From Tachypleus tridentatus (Eukaryota > Arthropoda > Merostomata > Xiphosura > Limulidae): a stretch of DNA of 64,000 nucleotides. The stretch is taken from assembly GCF_004210375.1 (NCBI RefSeq), contig NC_134829.1:58706107-58770106 (forward strand). Direction: 5' to 3'. This document shows, in pieces, positions 28,434 to 43,400 of this stretch; position 1 is the stretch's first letter, and each line of letters starts with the position of its first letter. Made by a program: the position numbers and the translations under genes. Under the pieces are notes generated by a model. The model worked only from the letters and a program-made list of their open reading frames with translations, had not been told where the DNA came from and did not search any database.

Positions 28434-31400
28434 AGTATATGTCTAGTTGTAACTTTACAACATCTTGAATCTATCTCTGTTCTGATTACTAGTGTTAGTA
28501 TATGTCTAGTTGTAACTTTACAACATCTTGAATCTATCTCTGTTCTGATTACTAGTGTTAGTATATGTCTAGTTGTAACTTTACAACATCTTGAATCTAT
28601 CTCTGTTCTGATTACTAGTGTTAGTATATGTCTAGTTGTAACCTTACAACATCTTGAATCTATCTCTGTTCTGATTACTAGTGTTAGTATATGTCTAGTT
28701 GTAACCTTACAACATCTTGAATCTATCTCTGTTATGATTACTAGTGTTAGTATATGTCTAGTTGTAACTTTACAACATCTTGAATCTATCTCTGTTCTGA
28801 TTACTAGTGTTGGTATATGTGGTTGTAACTTTACAACATCTTGAATCTATCTCTTCTGATTACTAGTGTTGGTATATGTCTAGTTGCTTTACAACATCTA
28901 ATCTATCTCTGTTCTGATTGTGTTGGTATATGTCTAGTTGTAACTTTACAGCATCTTGAATCTATCTCTGTTCTGATTACTAGTGTTAGTATATGTCTAG
29001 TTGTAACTTTGCATCTTGAATCTATCTCTGTTCTGATTACTAGTGTTAGTATATGTCTAGTTGTAACTTTACAACATCTTGAATCTATCTCTGTTCTGAT
29101 TACTAGTGTTAGTATATGTCTAGTTGTAACTTTACAACATCTTGAATCTATCTCTGTTCTGATTACTAGTGTTAGTATATGTCTAGTTGTAACTTTACAA
29201 CATCTTGAATCTATCTCTGTTCTGATTACTAGTGTTAGTATATGTCTAGTTGTAACCTTACAAACATCTTGAATCTATCTCTGTTCTGATTACTAGTGTT
29301 AGTATATGTCTAGTTGTAACTTTACAACATCTTGAATCTATCTCTGTTCTGATTACTAGTGTTAGTATATGTCTAGTTGTAACCTTACAAGATCTTGAAT
29401 CTATCTCTCTTCTGATTACTAGTGTTAGTATATGTCTAGTTGTAACCTTACAACATCTTGAATCTATCTCTGTCTGATTACTTGTGTTAATATATGTCTA
29501 GTTGTAACTTTACAACATCTTGAATCTATCTCTGTTCTGATTACTAGTGTTAGTATATGTCTAGTTGTAACTTTACAACATCTTGAATCTATCTCTGTTC
29601 TGATTACTAGTGTTAGTATATGTCTAGTTGTAACTTTTCATCTTGAATCTATCTCTGTTCTGATTACTAGTGTTAGTATATGTCTAGTTGTAACCTTACA
29701 ACATCTTGAATCTATCTCTGTTCTGATTACTAGTGTTAGTATATGTCTAGTTGTAACTTTACAACATCTTGAATCTATCTCTGTTCTGATTACTAGTGTT
29801 AGTATATGTCTAGTTGTAACCTTACAAGATCTTGAATCTATCTCTGTTCTGATTACTAGTGTTAGTATATGTCTAGTTGTAACTTTACAACATCTTGAAT
29901 CTATCTCTGTTCTGATTACTAGTGTTAGTATATGTCTAGTTCTAACTTTTACAACATCTTGAATCTATCTCTGTTCTGATTACTAGTGTTAGTATATGTC
30001 TAGTTGTAACTTTACAACATCTTGAATCTATCTCTGTTCTGATTACTAGTGTTAGTATATGTCTAGTTGTAACTTTACAACATCTTGAATCTATCTCTGT
30101 TATGATTACTAGTGTTAGTATATGTGTAGTTGTAACTTTACAACATCTTGAATCTATCTCTGTTCTGATTACTAGTGTTAGTATATGTCTGGTTGTAACT
30201 TTACAACATCTTGAATCTATCTCTGTTCTGATTACTAGTGTTAGTATATGTCTAGTTGTAACTTTACAACATCTTGAATCTATCTCTGTTCTGATTACTA
30301 GTGTTAGTATATGTCTAGTTGTAACTTTACAACATCTTGAATCTATCTCTGTTCTGATTACTAGTGTTGGTATATGTCTAGTTGTAACTTTACAACATCT
30401 TGAATCTATCTCTGTTCTGATTACTAGTGTTGGTATATGTCTAGTTGTAACTTTACAGCATCTTGAATCTATCTCTGTTCTGATTACTAGTGTTAGTATA
30501 TGTCTAGTTGTAACTTTACAACATCTTGAATCTATCTCTGTTCTGATTACTAGTGTTAGTATATGTCTAGTTGTAACTTTACAACATCTTGAATCTATCT
30601 CTGTTCTGATTACTAGTGTTAGTATATGTCTAGTTGTAACTTTACAACATCTTGAATCTATCTCTGTTCTGATTACTAGTGTTAGTATATGTCTAGTTGT
30701 AACTTTACAACATCTTGAATCTATCTCTGTTATGATTACTAGTGTTAGTATATGTCTAGTTGTAACTTTACAACATCTTGAATCTGATTACTCTGCTTTA
30801 CAACATTTGAATTCTGATTACTAGTGTTAGTATATGTCTAGTTGTAACTTTACAACATCTTGAATCTATCTCTGTTCTGATTACTAGTGTTAGTATATGT
30901 CTAGTTGTAACTTTACAACATCTTGAATCTATCTCTTCTGATTACTAGTGTTAGTATATGTCTAGTTGTAACTTTACAACATCTTGAATCTATCTCTGTT
31001 CTGATTACTAGTGTTAGTATATGTCTAGTTGTAACTTTACAACATCTTGAATCTATCTCTGTTCTGATTACTAGTGTTAGTATATGTCTAGTTGTAACTT
31101 TACAACATCTTGAATCTATCTCTGTTCTGATTACTAGTGTTAGTATATGTCTAGTTGTAACTTTACAACATTTTGAATCTATCTCTGTTCTGATTACTAG
31201 TGTTAGTATATGTCTAGTTGTAACCTTACAACATCTTGAATCTATCTCTGTTCTGATTACTAGTGTTAGTATATGTCTAGTTGTAACTTTACAACATCTT
31301 GAATCTATCTCTGTTCTGATTACTAGTGTTAGTATATGTCTAGTTGTAACTTTACAACATCTTGAATCTATCTCTGTTCTGATTACTAGTGTTAGTATAT

Positions 31401-34400
31401 GTCTAGTTGTAACTTTACAACATCTTGAATCTATCTCTGTTCTGATTACTAGTGTTGGTATATGTCTAGTTGTAACTTTACAACATCTTGAATCTATCTC
31501 TGTTCTGATTACTAGTGTTAGTATATGTCTAGTTGTAACTTTACAACATCTTGAATCTATCTCTGTTCTGATTACTAGTGTTAGTATATGTCTAGTTGTA
31601 ACTTTACAACATCTTGAATCTATCTCTGTTCTGATTACTAGTGTTAGTATATGTCTAGTTGTAACCTTACAACATCTTGAATCTATTTCAGTTCTGATTA
31701 CTAGTGTTAGTATATGTCTAGTTGTAACTTTACAACATCTTGAATCTATCTCTGTTCTGATTACTAGTGTTAGTATATGTCTAGTTGTAACCTTTACAAC
31801 ATCTTGAATCTATCTCTGTTCTGATTACTAGTGTTAGTATATGTCTAGTTGTAACCTTACAACATCTTGAATCTATTTCAGTTCTGATTACTAGTGTTAG
31901 TATATGTCTAGTGTTAACTTTACAACATCTTGAATCTATCTCTCTTCTGATTACTAGTGTTAGTATATGTCTAGTTGTAACTTTACAACATCTTGAATCT
32001 ATCTCTGTTCTGATTACTAGTGTTAGTATATGTCTAGTTGTAACTTTACAACATCTTGAATCTATCTCTGTTCTGATTACTAGTGTTAGTATATGTCTAG
32101 TTGTAACTTTACAACATCTTGAATCTATCTCTGTTCTGATTACTAGTGTTAGTATATGTCTAGTTGTAACTTTACAACATCTTGAATCTATCTCTGTTCT
32201 GATTACTAGTGTTAGTATATGTCTAGTTGTAACTTTACAACATCTTGAATCTATCTCTGTTCTGATTACTAGTGTTAGTATATGTCTAGTTGTAACTTTA
32301 CAACATCTTGAATCTATCTCTTCTGATTACTAGTGTTAGTATATGTCTAGTTGTAACTTTACAACATCTTGAATCTATCTCTGTTCTGATTACTAGTGTT
32401 AGTATATGTCTAGTGTTAACTTTACAACATCTTGAATCTATCTCTTCTGATTACTAGTGTTAGTATATGTCTAGTTGTAACTTTACAACATCTTGAATCT
32501 ATCTCTGTTCTGATTACTAGTGTTAGTATATGTCTAGTTGTAACTTTACAACATCTTGAATCTATCTCTGTTCTGATTACTAGTGTTAGTATATGTCTAG
32601 TTGTAACTTTACAACATCTTGAATCTATCTCTGTTCTGATTACTAGTGTTAGTATATGTCTAGTTGTAACTTTACAACATCTTGAATCTATCTCTGTTCT
32701 GATTACTAGTGTTAGTATATGTCTAGTTGTAACTTTACAACATCTTGAATCTATCTCTGATTCTGATTACTAGTGTTACAACATCTTGTATATGTCTAGT
32801 TGTAACTTTACAACATCTTGAATCTATCTCTGTTCTGATTACTAGTGTTAGTATATGTCTAGTTGTAACTTTACAACATTTAATCTATCTCTGTTCTGAT
32901 TACTAGTGTTAGTATATGTCTAGTTGTAACTTTACAACATCTTGAATCTATCTCTGTTCTGATTACTAGTGTTAGTATATGTCTAGTTGTAACTTTACAA
33001 CATCTTGAATCTATCTCTGTTCTGATTACTAGTGTTAGTATATGTCTAGTTGTAACTTTACAACATCTTGAATCTATCTCTGTTATGATTACTAGTGTTA
33101 GTATATGTCTAGTTGTAACTTTACAACATCTTGAATCTATCTCTGTTCTGATTACTAGTGTTAGTATATGTCTAGTTGTAACTTTACAACATCTTGAATC
33201 TATCTCTGTTCTGATTACTAGTGTTAGTATATGTCTAGTTGTAACTTTACAACATCTTGAATCTATCTCTGTTATGATTACTAGTGTTAGTATATGTCTA
33301 GTTGTAACTTTTCATCTTGAATCTATCTCTGTTCTGATTACTAGTGTTAGTATATGTCTAGTTGTAACTTTACAACATCTTGAATCTATCTCTGTTCTGA
33401 TTACTAGTGTTAGTATATGTCTAGTTGTAACTTTACAACATCTTGAATCTATCTCTGTTCTGATTACTAGTGTTAGTATATGTCTAGTTGTAACTTTACA
33501 ACATCTTGAATCTATCTCTGTTCTGATTACTAGTGTTAGTATATGTCTAGTTGTAACCTTACAACATCTTGAATCTATCTCTGTTCTGATTACTAGTGTT
33601 AGTATATGTCTAGTTGTAACTTTACAACATCTTGAATCTATCTCTGTTCTGATTACTAGTGTTAGTATATGTCTAGTTGTAACTTTACAACATCTTGAAT
33701 CTATCTCTGTTCTGATTACTAGTGTTAGTATATGTCTAGTTGTAACTTTACAACATCTTGAATCTATCTCTGTTCTGATTACTAGTGTTAGTATATGTCT
33801 AGTTTTAACTTTACAACATCTTGAATCTATCTCTGTTCTGATTACTAGTGTTAGTATATGTCTAGTTGTAACTTTACAACATCTTGAATCTATCTCTGTT
33901 CTGATTACTAGTGTTAGTATATGTCTAGTTGTAACTTTACAACATCTTGAATCTATCTCTGTTCTGATTACTAGTGTTAGTATATGTCTAGTTGTAACTT
34001 TACAACATCTTGAATCTATCTCTGTTCTGATTACTAGTGTTAGTATATGTCTAGTTGTAACTTTACAACATCTTGAATCTATCTCTGTTCTGATTACTAG
34101 TGTTAGTATATGTCTAGTTGTAACTTTACAACATCTTGAATCTATCTCTGTTCTGATTACTAGTGTTAGTATATGTCTAGTTGTAACTTTACAACATCTT
34201 GAATCTATCTCTGTTATGATTACTAGTGTTAGTATATGTCTAGTTGTAACTTTACAACATCTTGAATCTATCTCTGTTCTGATTACTTGTGTTAGTATAT
34301 GTCTAGTTGTAACTTTACAACATTTTGAATCTATCTCTCTTCTGATTACTAGTGTTAGTATATGTCTAGTTGTAACTTTACAACATCTTGAATCTATCTC

Positions 34401-37400
34401 TGTTCTGATTACTAGTGTTAGTATATGTCTAGTTGTAACCTTTACAACATCTTGAATCTATCTCTGTTCTGATTACTAGTGTTAGTATATGTCTAGTTGT
34501 AACTTTACAACATCTTGAATCTATCTCTGTTCTGATTACTAGTGTTAGTATATGTCTAGTTGTAACTTTACAACATCTTGAATCTATCTCTGTTCTGATT
34601 ACTAGTGTTAGTATATGTCTAGTTGTAACTTTACAACATCTTGAATCTATCTCTGTTCTGATTACTAGTGTTAGTATATGTCTAGTTGTAACTTTACAAC
34701 ATCTTGAATCTATCTCTGTTCTGATTACTAGTGTTAGTATATGTCTAGTTGTAACTTTACAACATCTTGAATCTATCTCTGTTCTGATTACTAGTGTTAG
34801 TATATGTCTAGTTGTAACTTTACAACATCTTGAATCTATCTCTGTTCTGATTACTAGTGTTAGTATATGTCTAGTTGTAACTTTACAACATCTTGAATCT
34901 ATCTCTGTTCTGATTACTAGTGTTAGTATATGTCTAGTTGTAACTTTACAACATCTTGAATCTATCTCTGTTCTGATTACTAGTGTTAGTATATGTCTAG
35001 TTGTAACTTTACAACATCTTGAATCTATCTCTGTTCTGATTACTAGTGTTAGTATATGTCTAGTTGTAACTTTACAACATCTTGAATCTATCTCTGTTCT
35101 GATTACTAGTGTTAGTATATGTCTAGTTGTAACTTTACAACATCTTGAATCTATCTCTGTTCTGATTACTAGTGTTAGTATATGTCTAGTTGTAACTTTA
35201 CAACATCTTGAATCTATCTCTGTTCTGATTACTAGTGTTAGTATATGTCTAGTTGTAACTTTACAACATCTTGAATCTATCTCTGTTCTGATTACTAGTG
35301 TTAGTATATGTCTAGTTGTAACTTTACAACATCTTGAATCTATCTCTGTTCTGATTACTAGTGTTAGTATATGTCTAGTTGTAACTTTACAACATCTTGA
35401 ATCTATCTCTGTTCTGATTACTAGTGTTAGTATATGTCTAGTTGTAACTTTACAACATCTTGAATCTATCTCTGTTCTGATTACTAGTGTTAGTATATGT
35501 CTAGTTGTAACTTTACAACATCTTGAATCTATCTCTGTTCTGATTACTGTTAGTATATGTCTAGTTGTAACTTTACAACATCTTGAATCTATCTCTGTTC
35601 TGATTACTAGTGTTAGTATATGTCTAGTTGTAACTTTACAACATCTTGAATCTATCTCTGTTCTGATTACTAGTGTTAGTATATGTCTAGTTGTAACTTT
35701 ACAACATCTTGAATCTATCTCTGTTCTGATTACTAGTGTTAGTATATGTCTAGTTGTAACTTTACAACATCTTGAATCTATCTCTGTTCTGATTACTAGT
35801 GTTAGTATATGTCTAGTTGTAACTTTACAACATCTTGAATCTATCTCTGTTCTGATTACTAGTGTTAGTATATGTCTAGTTGTAACTTTACAACATCTTG
35901 AATCTATCTCTGTTCTGATTACTAGTGTTAGTATATGTCTAGTTGTAACTTTACAACATCTTGAATCTATCTCTGTTCTGATTACTAGTGTTAGTATATG
36001 TCTAGTTGTAACTTTACAACATCTTGAATCTATCTCTGTTCTGATTACTAGTGTTAGTATATGTCTAGTTGTAACTTTACAACATCTTGAATCTATCTCT
36101 GTTCTGATTACTAGTGTTAGTATATGTCTAGTTGTAACTTTACAACATCTTGAATCTATCTCTGTTCTGATTACTAGTGTTAGTATATGTCTAGTTGTAA
36201 CTTTACAACATCTTGAATCTATCTCTGTTCTGATTACTAGTGTTAGTATATGTCTAGTTGTAACTTTACAACATCTTGAATCTATCTCTGTTCTGATTAC
36301 TAGTGTTAGTATATGTCTAGTTGTAACTTTACAACATCTTGAATCTATCTCTGTTCTGATTACTAGTGTTAGTATATGTCTAGTTGTAACTTTACAACAT
36401 CTTGAATCTATCTCTGTTCTGATTACTAGTGTTAGTATATGTCTAGTTGTAACTTTACAACATCTTGAATCTATCTCTGTTCTGATTACTAGTGTTAGTA
36501 TATGTCTAGTTGTAACTTTACAACATCTTGAATCTATCTCTGTTCTGATTACTAGTGTTAGTATATGTCTAGTTGTAACTTTACAACATCTTGAATCTAT
36601 CTCTGTTCTGATTACTAGTGTTAGTATATGTCTAGTTGTAACTTTACAACATCTTGAATCTATCTCTGTTCTGATTACTAGTGTTAGTATATGTCTAGTT
36701 GTAACTTTACAACATCTTGAATCTATCTCTGTTCTGATTACTAGTGTTAGTATATGTCTAGTTGTAACCTTACAACATCTTGAATCTATCTCTGTTCTGA
36801 TTACTAGTGTTAGTATATGTCTAGTTGTAACTTTACAACATCTTGAATCTATCTCTGTTCTGATTACTAGTGTTAGTATATGTCTAGTTGTAACTTTACA
36901 ACATCTTGAATCTATCTCTGTTCTGATTACTAGTGTTAGTATATGTCTAGTTGTAACTTTACAACATCTTGAATCTATCTCTGTTCTGATTACTAGTGTT
37001 AGTATATGTCTAGTTGTAACTTTACAACATCTTGAATCTATCTCTGTTCTGATTACTAGTGTTAGTATATGTCTAGTTGTAACTTTACAACATCTTGAAT
37101 CTATCTCTGTTCTGATTACTAGTGTTAGTATATGTCTAGTTGTAACTTTACAACATCTTGAATCTATCTCTGTTCTGATTACTAGTGTTAGTATATGTCT
37201 AGTTGTAACTTTACAACATCTTGAATCTATCTCTGTTCTGATTACTAGTGTTAGTATATGTCTAGTTGTAACTTTACAACATCTTGAATCTATCTCTGTT
37301 CTGATTACTAGTGTTAGTATATGTCTAGTTGTAACTTTACAACATCTTGAATCTATCTCTGTTCTGATTACTAGTGTTAGTATATGTCTAGTTGTAACTT

Positions 37401-40400
37401 TACAACATCTTGAATCTATCTCTGTTCTGATTACTAGTGTTAGTATATGTCTAGTTGTAACTTTACAACATCTTGAATCTATCTCTGTTCTGATTACTAG
37501 TGTTAGTATATGTCTAGTTGTAACTTTACAACATCTTGAATCTATCTCTGTTCTGATTACTAGTGTTAGTATATGTCTAGTTGTAACTTTACAACATCTT
37601 GAATCTATCTCTGTTCTGATTACTAGTGTTAGTATATGTCTAGTTGTAACTTTACAACATCTTGAATCTATCTCTGTTCTGATTACTAGTGTTAGTATAT
37701 GTCTAGTTGTAACTTTACAACATCTTGAATCTATCTCTGTTCTGATTACTAGTGTTAGTATATGTCTAGTTGTAACTTTACAACATCTTGAATCTATCTC
37801 TGTTCTGATTACTAGTGTTAGTATATGTCTAGTTGTAACTTTACAACATCTTGAATCTATCTCTGTTCTGATTACTAGTGTTAGTATATGTCTAGTTGTA
37901 ACTTTACAACATCTTGAATCTATCTCTGTTCTGATTACTAGTGTTAGTATATGTCTAGTTGTAACTTTACAACATCTTGAATCTATCTCTGTTCTGATTA
38001 CTAGTGTTAGTATATGTCTAGTTGTAACTTTACAACATCTTGAATCTATCTCTGTTCTGATTACTAGTGTTAGTATATGTCTAGTTGTAACTTTACAACA
38101 TCTTGAATCTATCTCTGTTCTGATTACTAGTGTTAGTATATGTCTAGTTGTAACTTTACAACATCTTGAATCTATCTCTGTTCTGATTACTAGTGTTAGT
38201 ATATGTCTAGTTGTAACTTTACAACATCTTGAATCTATCTCTGTTCTGATTACTAGTGTTAGTATATGTCTAGTTGTAACTTTACAACATCTTGAATCTA
38301 TCTCTGTTCTGATTACTAGTGTTAGTATATGTCTAGTTGTAACTTTACAACATCTTGAATCTATCTCTGTTCTGATTACTAGTGTTAGTATATGTCTAGT
38401 TGTAACTTTACAACATCTTGAATCTATCTCTGTTCTGATTACTAGTGTTAGTATATGTCTAGTTGTAACTTTACAACATCTTGAATCTATCTCTGTTCTG
38501 ATTACTAGTGTTAGTATATGTCTAGTTGTAACTTTACAACATCTTGAATCTATCTCTGTTCTGATTACTAGTGTTAGTATATGTCTAGTTGTAACTTTAC
38601 AACATCTTGAATCTATCTCTGTTCTGATTACTAGTGTTAGTATATGTCTAGTTGTAACTTTACAACATCTTGAATCTATCTCTGTTCTGATTACTAGTGT
38701 TAGTATATGTCTAGTTGTAACTTTACAACATCTTGAATCTATCTCTGTTCTGATTACTAGTGTTAGTATATGTCTAGTTGTAACTTTACAACATCTTGAA
38801 TCTATCTCTGTTCTGATTACTAGTGTTAGTATATGTCTAGTTGTAACTTTACAACATCTTGAATCTATCTCTGTTCTGATTACTAGTGTTAGTATATGTC
38901 TAGTTGTAACTTTACAACATCTTGAATCTATCTCTGTTCTGATTACTAGTGTTAGTATATGTCTAGTTGTAACTTTACAACATCTTGAATCTATCTCTGT
39001 TCTGATTACTAGTGTTAGTATATGTCTAGTTGTAACTTTACAACATCTTGAATCTATCTCTGTTCTGATTACTAGTGTTAGTATATGTCTAGTTGTAACT
39101 TTACAACATCTTGAATCTATCTCTGTTCTGATTACTAGTGTTAGTATATGTCTAGTTGTAACTTTACAACATCTTGAATCTATCTCTGTTCTGATTACTA
39201 GTGTTAGTATATGTCTAGTTGTAACTTTACAACATCTTGAATCTATCTCTGTTCTGATTACTAGTGTTAGTATATGTCTAGTTGTAACTTTACAACATCT
39301 TGAATCTATCTCTGTTCTGATTACTAGTGTTAGTATATGTCTAGTTGTAACTTTACAACATCTTGAATCTATCTCTGTTCTGATTACTAGTGTTAGTATA
39401 TGTCTAGTTGTAACTTTACAACATCTTGAATCTATCTCTGTTCTGATTACTAGTGTTAGTATATGTCTAGTTGTAACTTTACAACATCTTGAATCTATCT
39501 CTGTTCTGATTACTAGTGTTAGTATATGTCTAGTTGTAACTTTACAACATCTTGAATCTATCTCTGTTCTGATTACTAGTGTTAGTATATGTCTAGTTGT
39601 AACTTTACAACATCTTGAATCTATCTCTGTTCTGATTACTAGTGTTAGTATATGTCTAGTTGTAACTTTACAACATCTTGAATCTATCTCTTCTGATTAC
39701 TAGTGTTAGTATATGTCTAGTTGTAACTTTACAACATCTTGAATCTATCTCTGTTCTGATTACTAGTGTTAGTATATGTCTAGTTGTAACTTTACAACAT
39801 CTTGAATCTATCTCTGTTCTGATTACTAGTGTTAGTATATGTCTAGTTGTAACTTTACAACATCTTGAATCTATCTCTGTTCTGATTACTAGTGTTAGTA
39901 TATGTCTAGTTGTAACTTTACAACATCTTGAATCTATCTCTGTTCTGATTACTAGTGTTAGTATATGTCTAGTTGTAACTTTACAACATCTTGAATCTAT
40001 CTCTGTTCTGATTACTAGTGTTAGTATATGTCTAGTTGTAACTTTACAACATCTTGAATCTATCTCTGTTCTGATTACTAGTGTTAGTATATGTCTAGTT
40101 GTAACTTTACAACATCTTGAATCTATCTCTGTTCTGATTACTAGTGTTAGTATATGTCTAGTTGTAACTTTACAACATCTTGAATCTATCTCTGTTCTGA
40201 TTACTAGTGTTAGTATATGTCTAGTTGTAACTTTACAACATCTTGAATCTATCTCTGTTCTGATTACTAGTGTTAGTATATGTCTAGTTGTAACTTTACA
40301 ACATCTTGAATCTATCTCTGTTCTGATTACTAGTGTTAGTATATGTCTAGTTGTAACTTTACAACATCTTGAATCTATCTCTGTTCTGATTACTAGTGTT

Positions 40401-43400
40401 AGTATATGTCTAGTTGTAACTTTACAACATCTTGAATCTATCTCTGTTCTGATTACTAGTGTTAGTATATGTCTAGTTGTAACTTTACAACATCTTGAAT
40501 CTATCTCTGTTCTGATTACTAGTGTTAGTATATGTCTAGTTGTAACTTTACAACATCTTGAATCTATCTCTGTTCTGATTACTAGTGTTAGTATATGTCT
40601 AGTTGTAACTTTACAACATCTTGAATCTATCTCTGTTCTGATTACTAGTGTTAGTATATGTCTAGTTGTAACTTTACAACATCTTGAATCTATCTCTGTT
40701 CTGATTACTAGTGTTAGTATATGTCTAGTTGTAACTTTACAACATCTTGAATCTATCTCTGTTCTGATTACTAGTGTTAGTATATGTCTAGTTGTAACTT
40801 TACAACATCTTGAATCTATCTCTGTTCTGATTACTAGTGTTAGTATATGTCTAGTTGTAACTTTACAACATCTTGAATCTATCTCTGTTCTGATTACTAG
40901 TGTTAGTATATGTCTAGTTGTAACTTTACAACATCTTGAATCTATCTCTGTTCTGATTACTAGTGTTAGTATATGTCTAGTTGTAACCTTTACAACATCT
41001 TGAATCTATCTCTGTTCTGATTACTAGTGTTAGTATATGTCTAGTTGTAACTTTACAACATCTTGAATCTATCTCTGTTCTGATTACTAGTGTTGTTAGT
41101 ATATGTCTAGTTGTAACTTTACAACATCTTGAATCTATCTCTGTTCTGATTACTAGTGTTAGTATATGTCTAGTTGTAACTTTACAACATCTTGAATCTA
41201 TCTCTGTTCTGATTACTAGTGTTAGTATATGTCTAGTTGTAACTTTACAACATCTTGAATCTATCTCTGTTCTGATTACTAGTGTTAGTATATGTCTAGT
41301 TGTAACTTTACAACATCTTGAATCTATCTCTGTTCTGATTACTAGTGTTAGTGTTAGTATATGTCTAGTTGTAACTTTACAACATCTTGAATCTATCTCT
41401 GTTCTGATTACTAGTGTTAGTATATGTCTAGTTGTAACTTTACAACATCTTGAATCTATCTCTGTTCTGATTACTAGTGTTAGTATATGTCTAGTTGTAA
41501 CTTTACAACATCTTGAATCTATCTCTGTTCTGATTACTAGTGTTAGTATATGTCTAGTTGTAACTTTACAACATCTTGAATCTATCTCTGTTCTGATTAC
41601 TAGTGTTAGTATATGTCTAGTTGTAACTTTACAACATCTTGAATCTATCTCTGTTCTGATTACTAGTGTTAGTATATGTCTAGTTGTAACTTGAATTACA
41701 ACATCTTGAATCTATCTCTGTTCTGATTACTAGTGTTAGTATATGTCTAGTTGTAACTTTACAACATCTTGAATCTATCTCTGTTCTGATTACTAGTGTT
41801 AGTATATGTCTAGTTGTAACTTTACAACATCTTGAATCTATCTCTGTTCTTATTACTAGTTGTAACTTTACAACAGTATATGTCTAGTTGTAACTAGTTG
41901 TTTACAACATCTTGAATCTATCTCTGTTCTGATTACTAGTGTTAGTATATGTCTAGTTGTAACCTTACAACATCTTGAATCTATCTCTGTTCTGATTACT
42001 AGTGTTAGTATATGTCTAGTTGTAACTTTACAACATCTTGAATCTATCTCTGTTCTGATTACTAGTGTTAGTATATGTCTAGTTGTAACTTTACAACATC
42101 TTGAATCTATCTCTGTTCTGATTACTAGTGTTAGTATATGTCTAGTTGTAACTTTACAACATCTTGAATCTATCTCTGTTCTGATTACTGAGTATATGTC
42201 TAGTTGTTACATCTTGAATCTATCTCTGTTCTGATTACTAGTGTTAGTATATGTCTAGTTGTAACTTTACAACATCTTGAATCTATCTCTGTTCTGATTA
42301 CTAGTGTTAGTATATGTCTAGTTGTAACTTTACAACATCTTGAATCTATCTCTGTTCTGATTACTAGTATATGTTGGTATATGTCTAGTTGTAACTTTAC
42401 AACATCTTGAATCTATCTCTGTATATGTCTGATTACTATCTCTGTACTGTTAGTATATGTCTAGTTGTAACTTTACAACATCTTGAATCTATCTCTGTTC
42501 TGATTACTAGTGTTAGGTATATGTCTAGTTGTAACTTTACAACATCTTGAATCTATCTCTGTTCTGATTACTAGTGTTAGTATATGTCTAGTTGTAACTT
42601 TACAACATCTTGAATCTATCTCTGTTATGATTACTAGTGTTAGTATATGTCTAGTTGTAACTTTACAACATCTTGAATCTATCTCTTCTGATTACTAGTG
42701 TTAGTATATGTCTAGTTGTAACTTTACAACATCTTGAATCTATCTCTGTTCTGATTACTAGTGTTAGTATATGTCTAGTTGTAACTTTACAACATCTTGA
42801 ATCTATCTCTGTTCTGATTACTAGTGTTAGTATATGTCTAGTTGTAACTTTACAACATCTTGAATCTATCTCTGTTCTGATTACTAGTGTTAGTATATGT
42901 CTAGTTGTAACTTTACAACATCTTGAATCTATCTCTCTTCTGATTACTAGTGTTAGTATATGTCTAGTTGTAACCTTACAACATCTTGAATCTATCTCTG
43001 TTCTGATTACTAGTGTTAGTATATGTCTAGTTGTAACCTTACAACATCTTGAATCTATCTCTGTTCTGATTACTAGTGTTAGTATATGTCTAGTTGTAAC
43101 CTTACAACATCTTGAATCTATTTCAGTTCTGATTACTAGTGTTAGTATATGTCTAGTTGTAACCTTACAAGATTTTGAATCTATCTCTGTTCTGATTACT
43201 AGTGTTAGTATATGTCTAGTTGTAACCTTACAACATCTTGAATCTATCTCTGTCTGATTACTTGTGTTAGTATATGTCTAATTTTATCTTTACAACATCT
43301 TGAATCTATCTCTGTTCTGATTACTAGTGTTAGTATATGTCTAGTTGTAACTTTACAACATCTTGAATCTATCTCTGTTCTGATTACTAGTGTTAGTATA

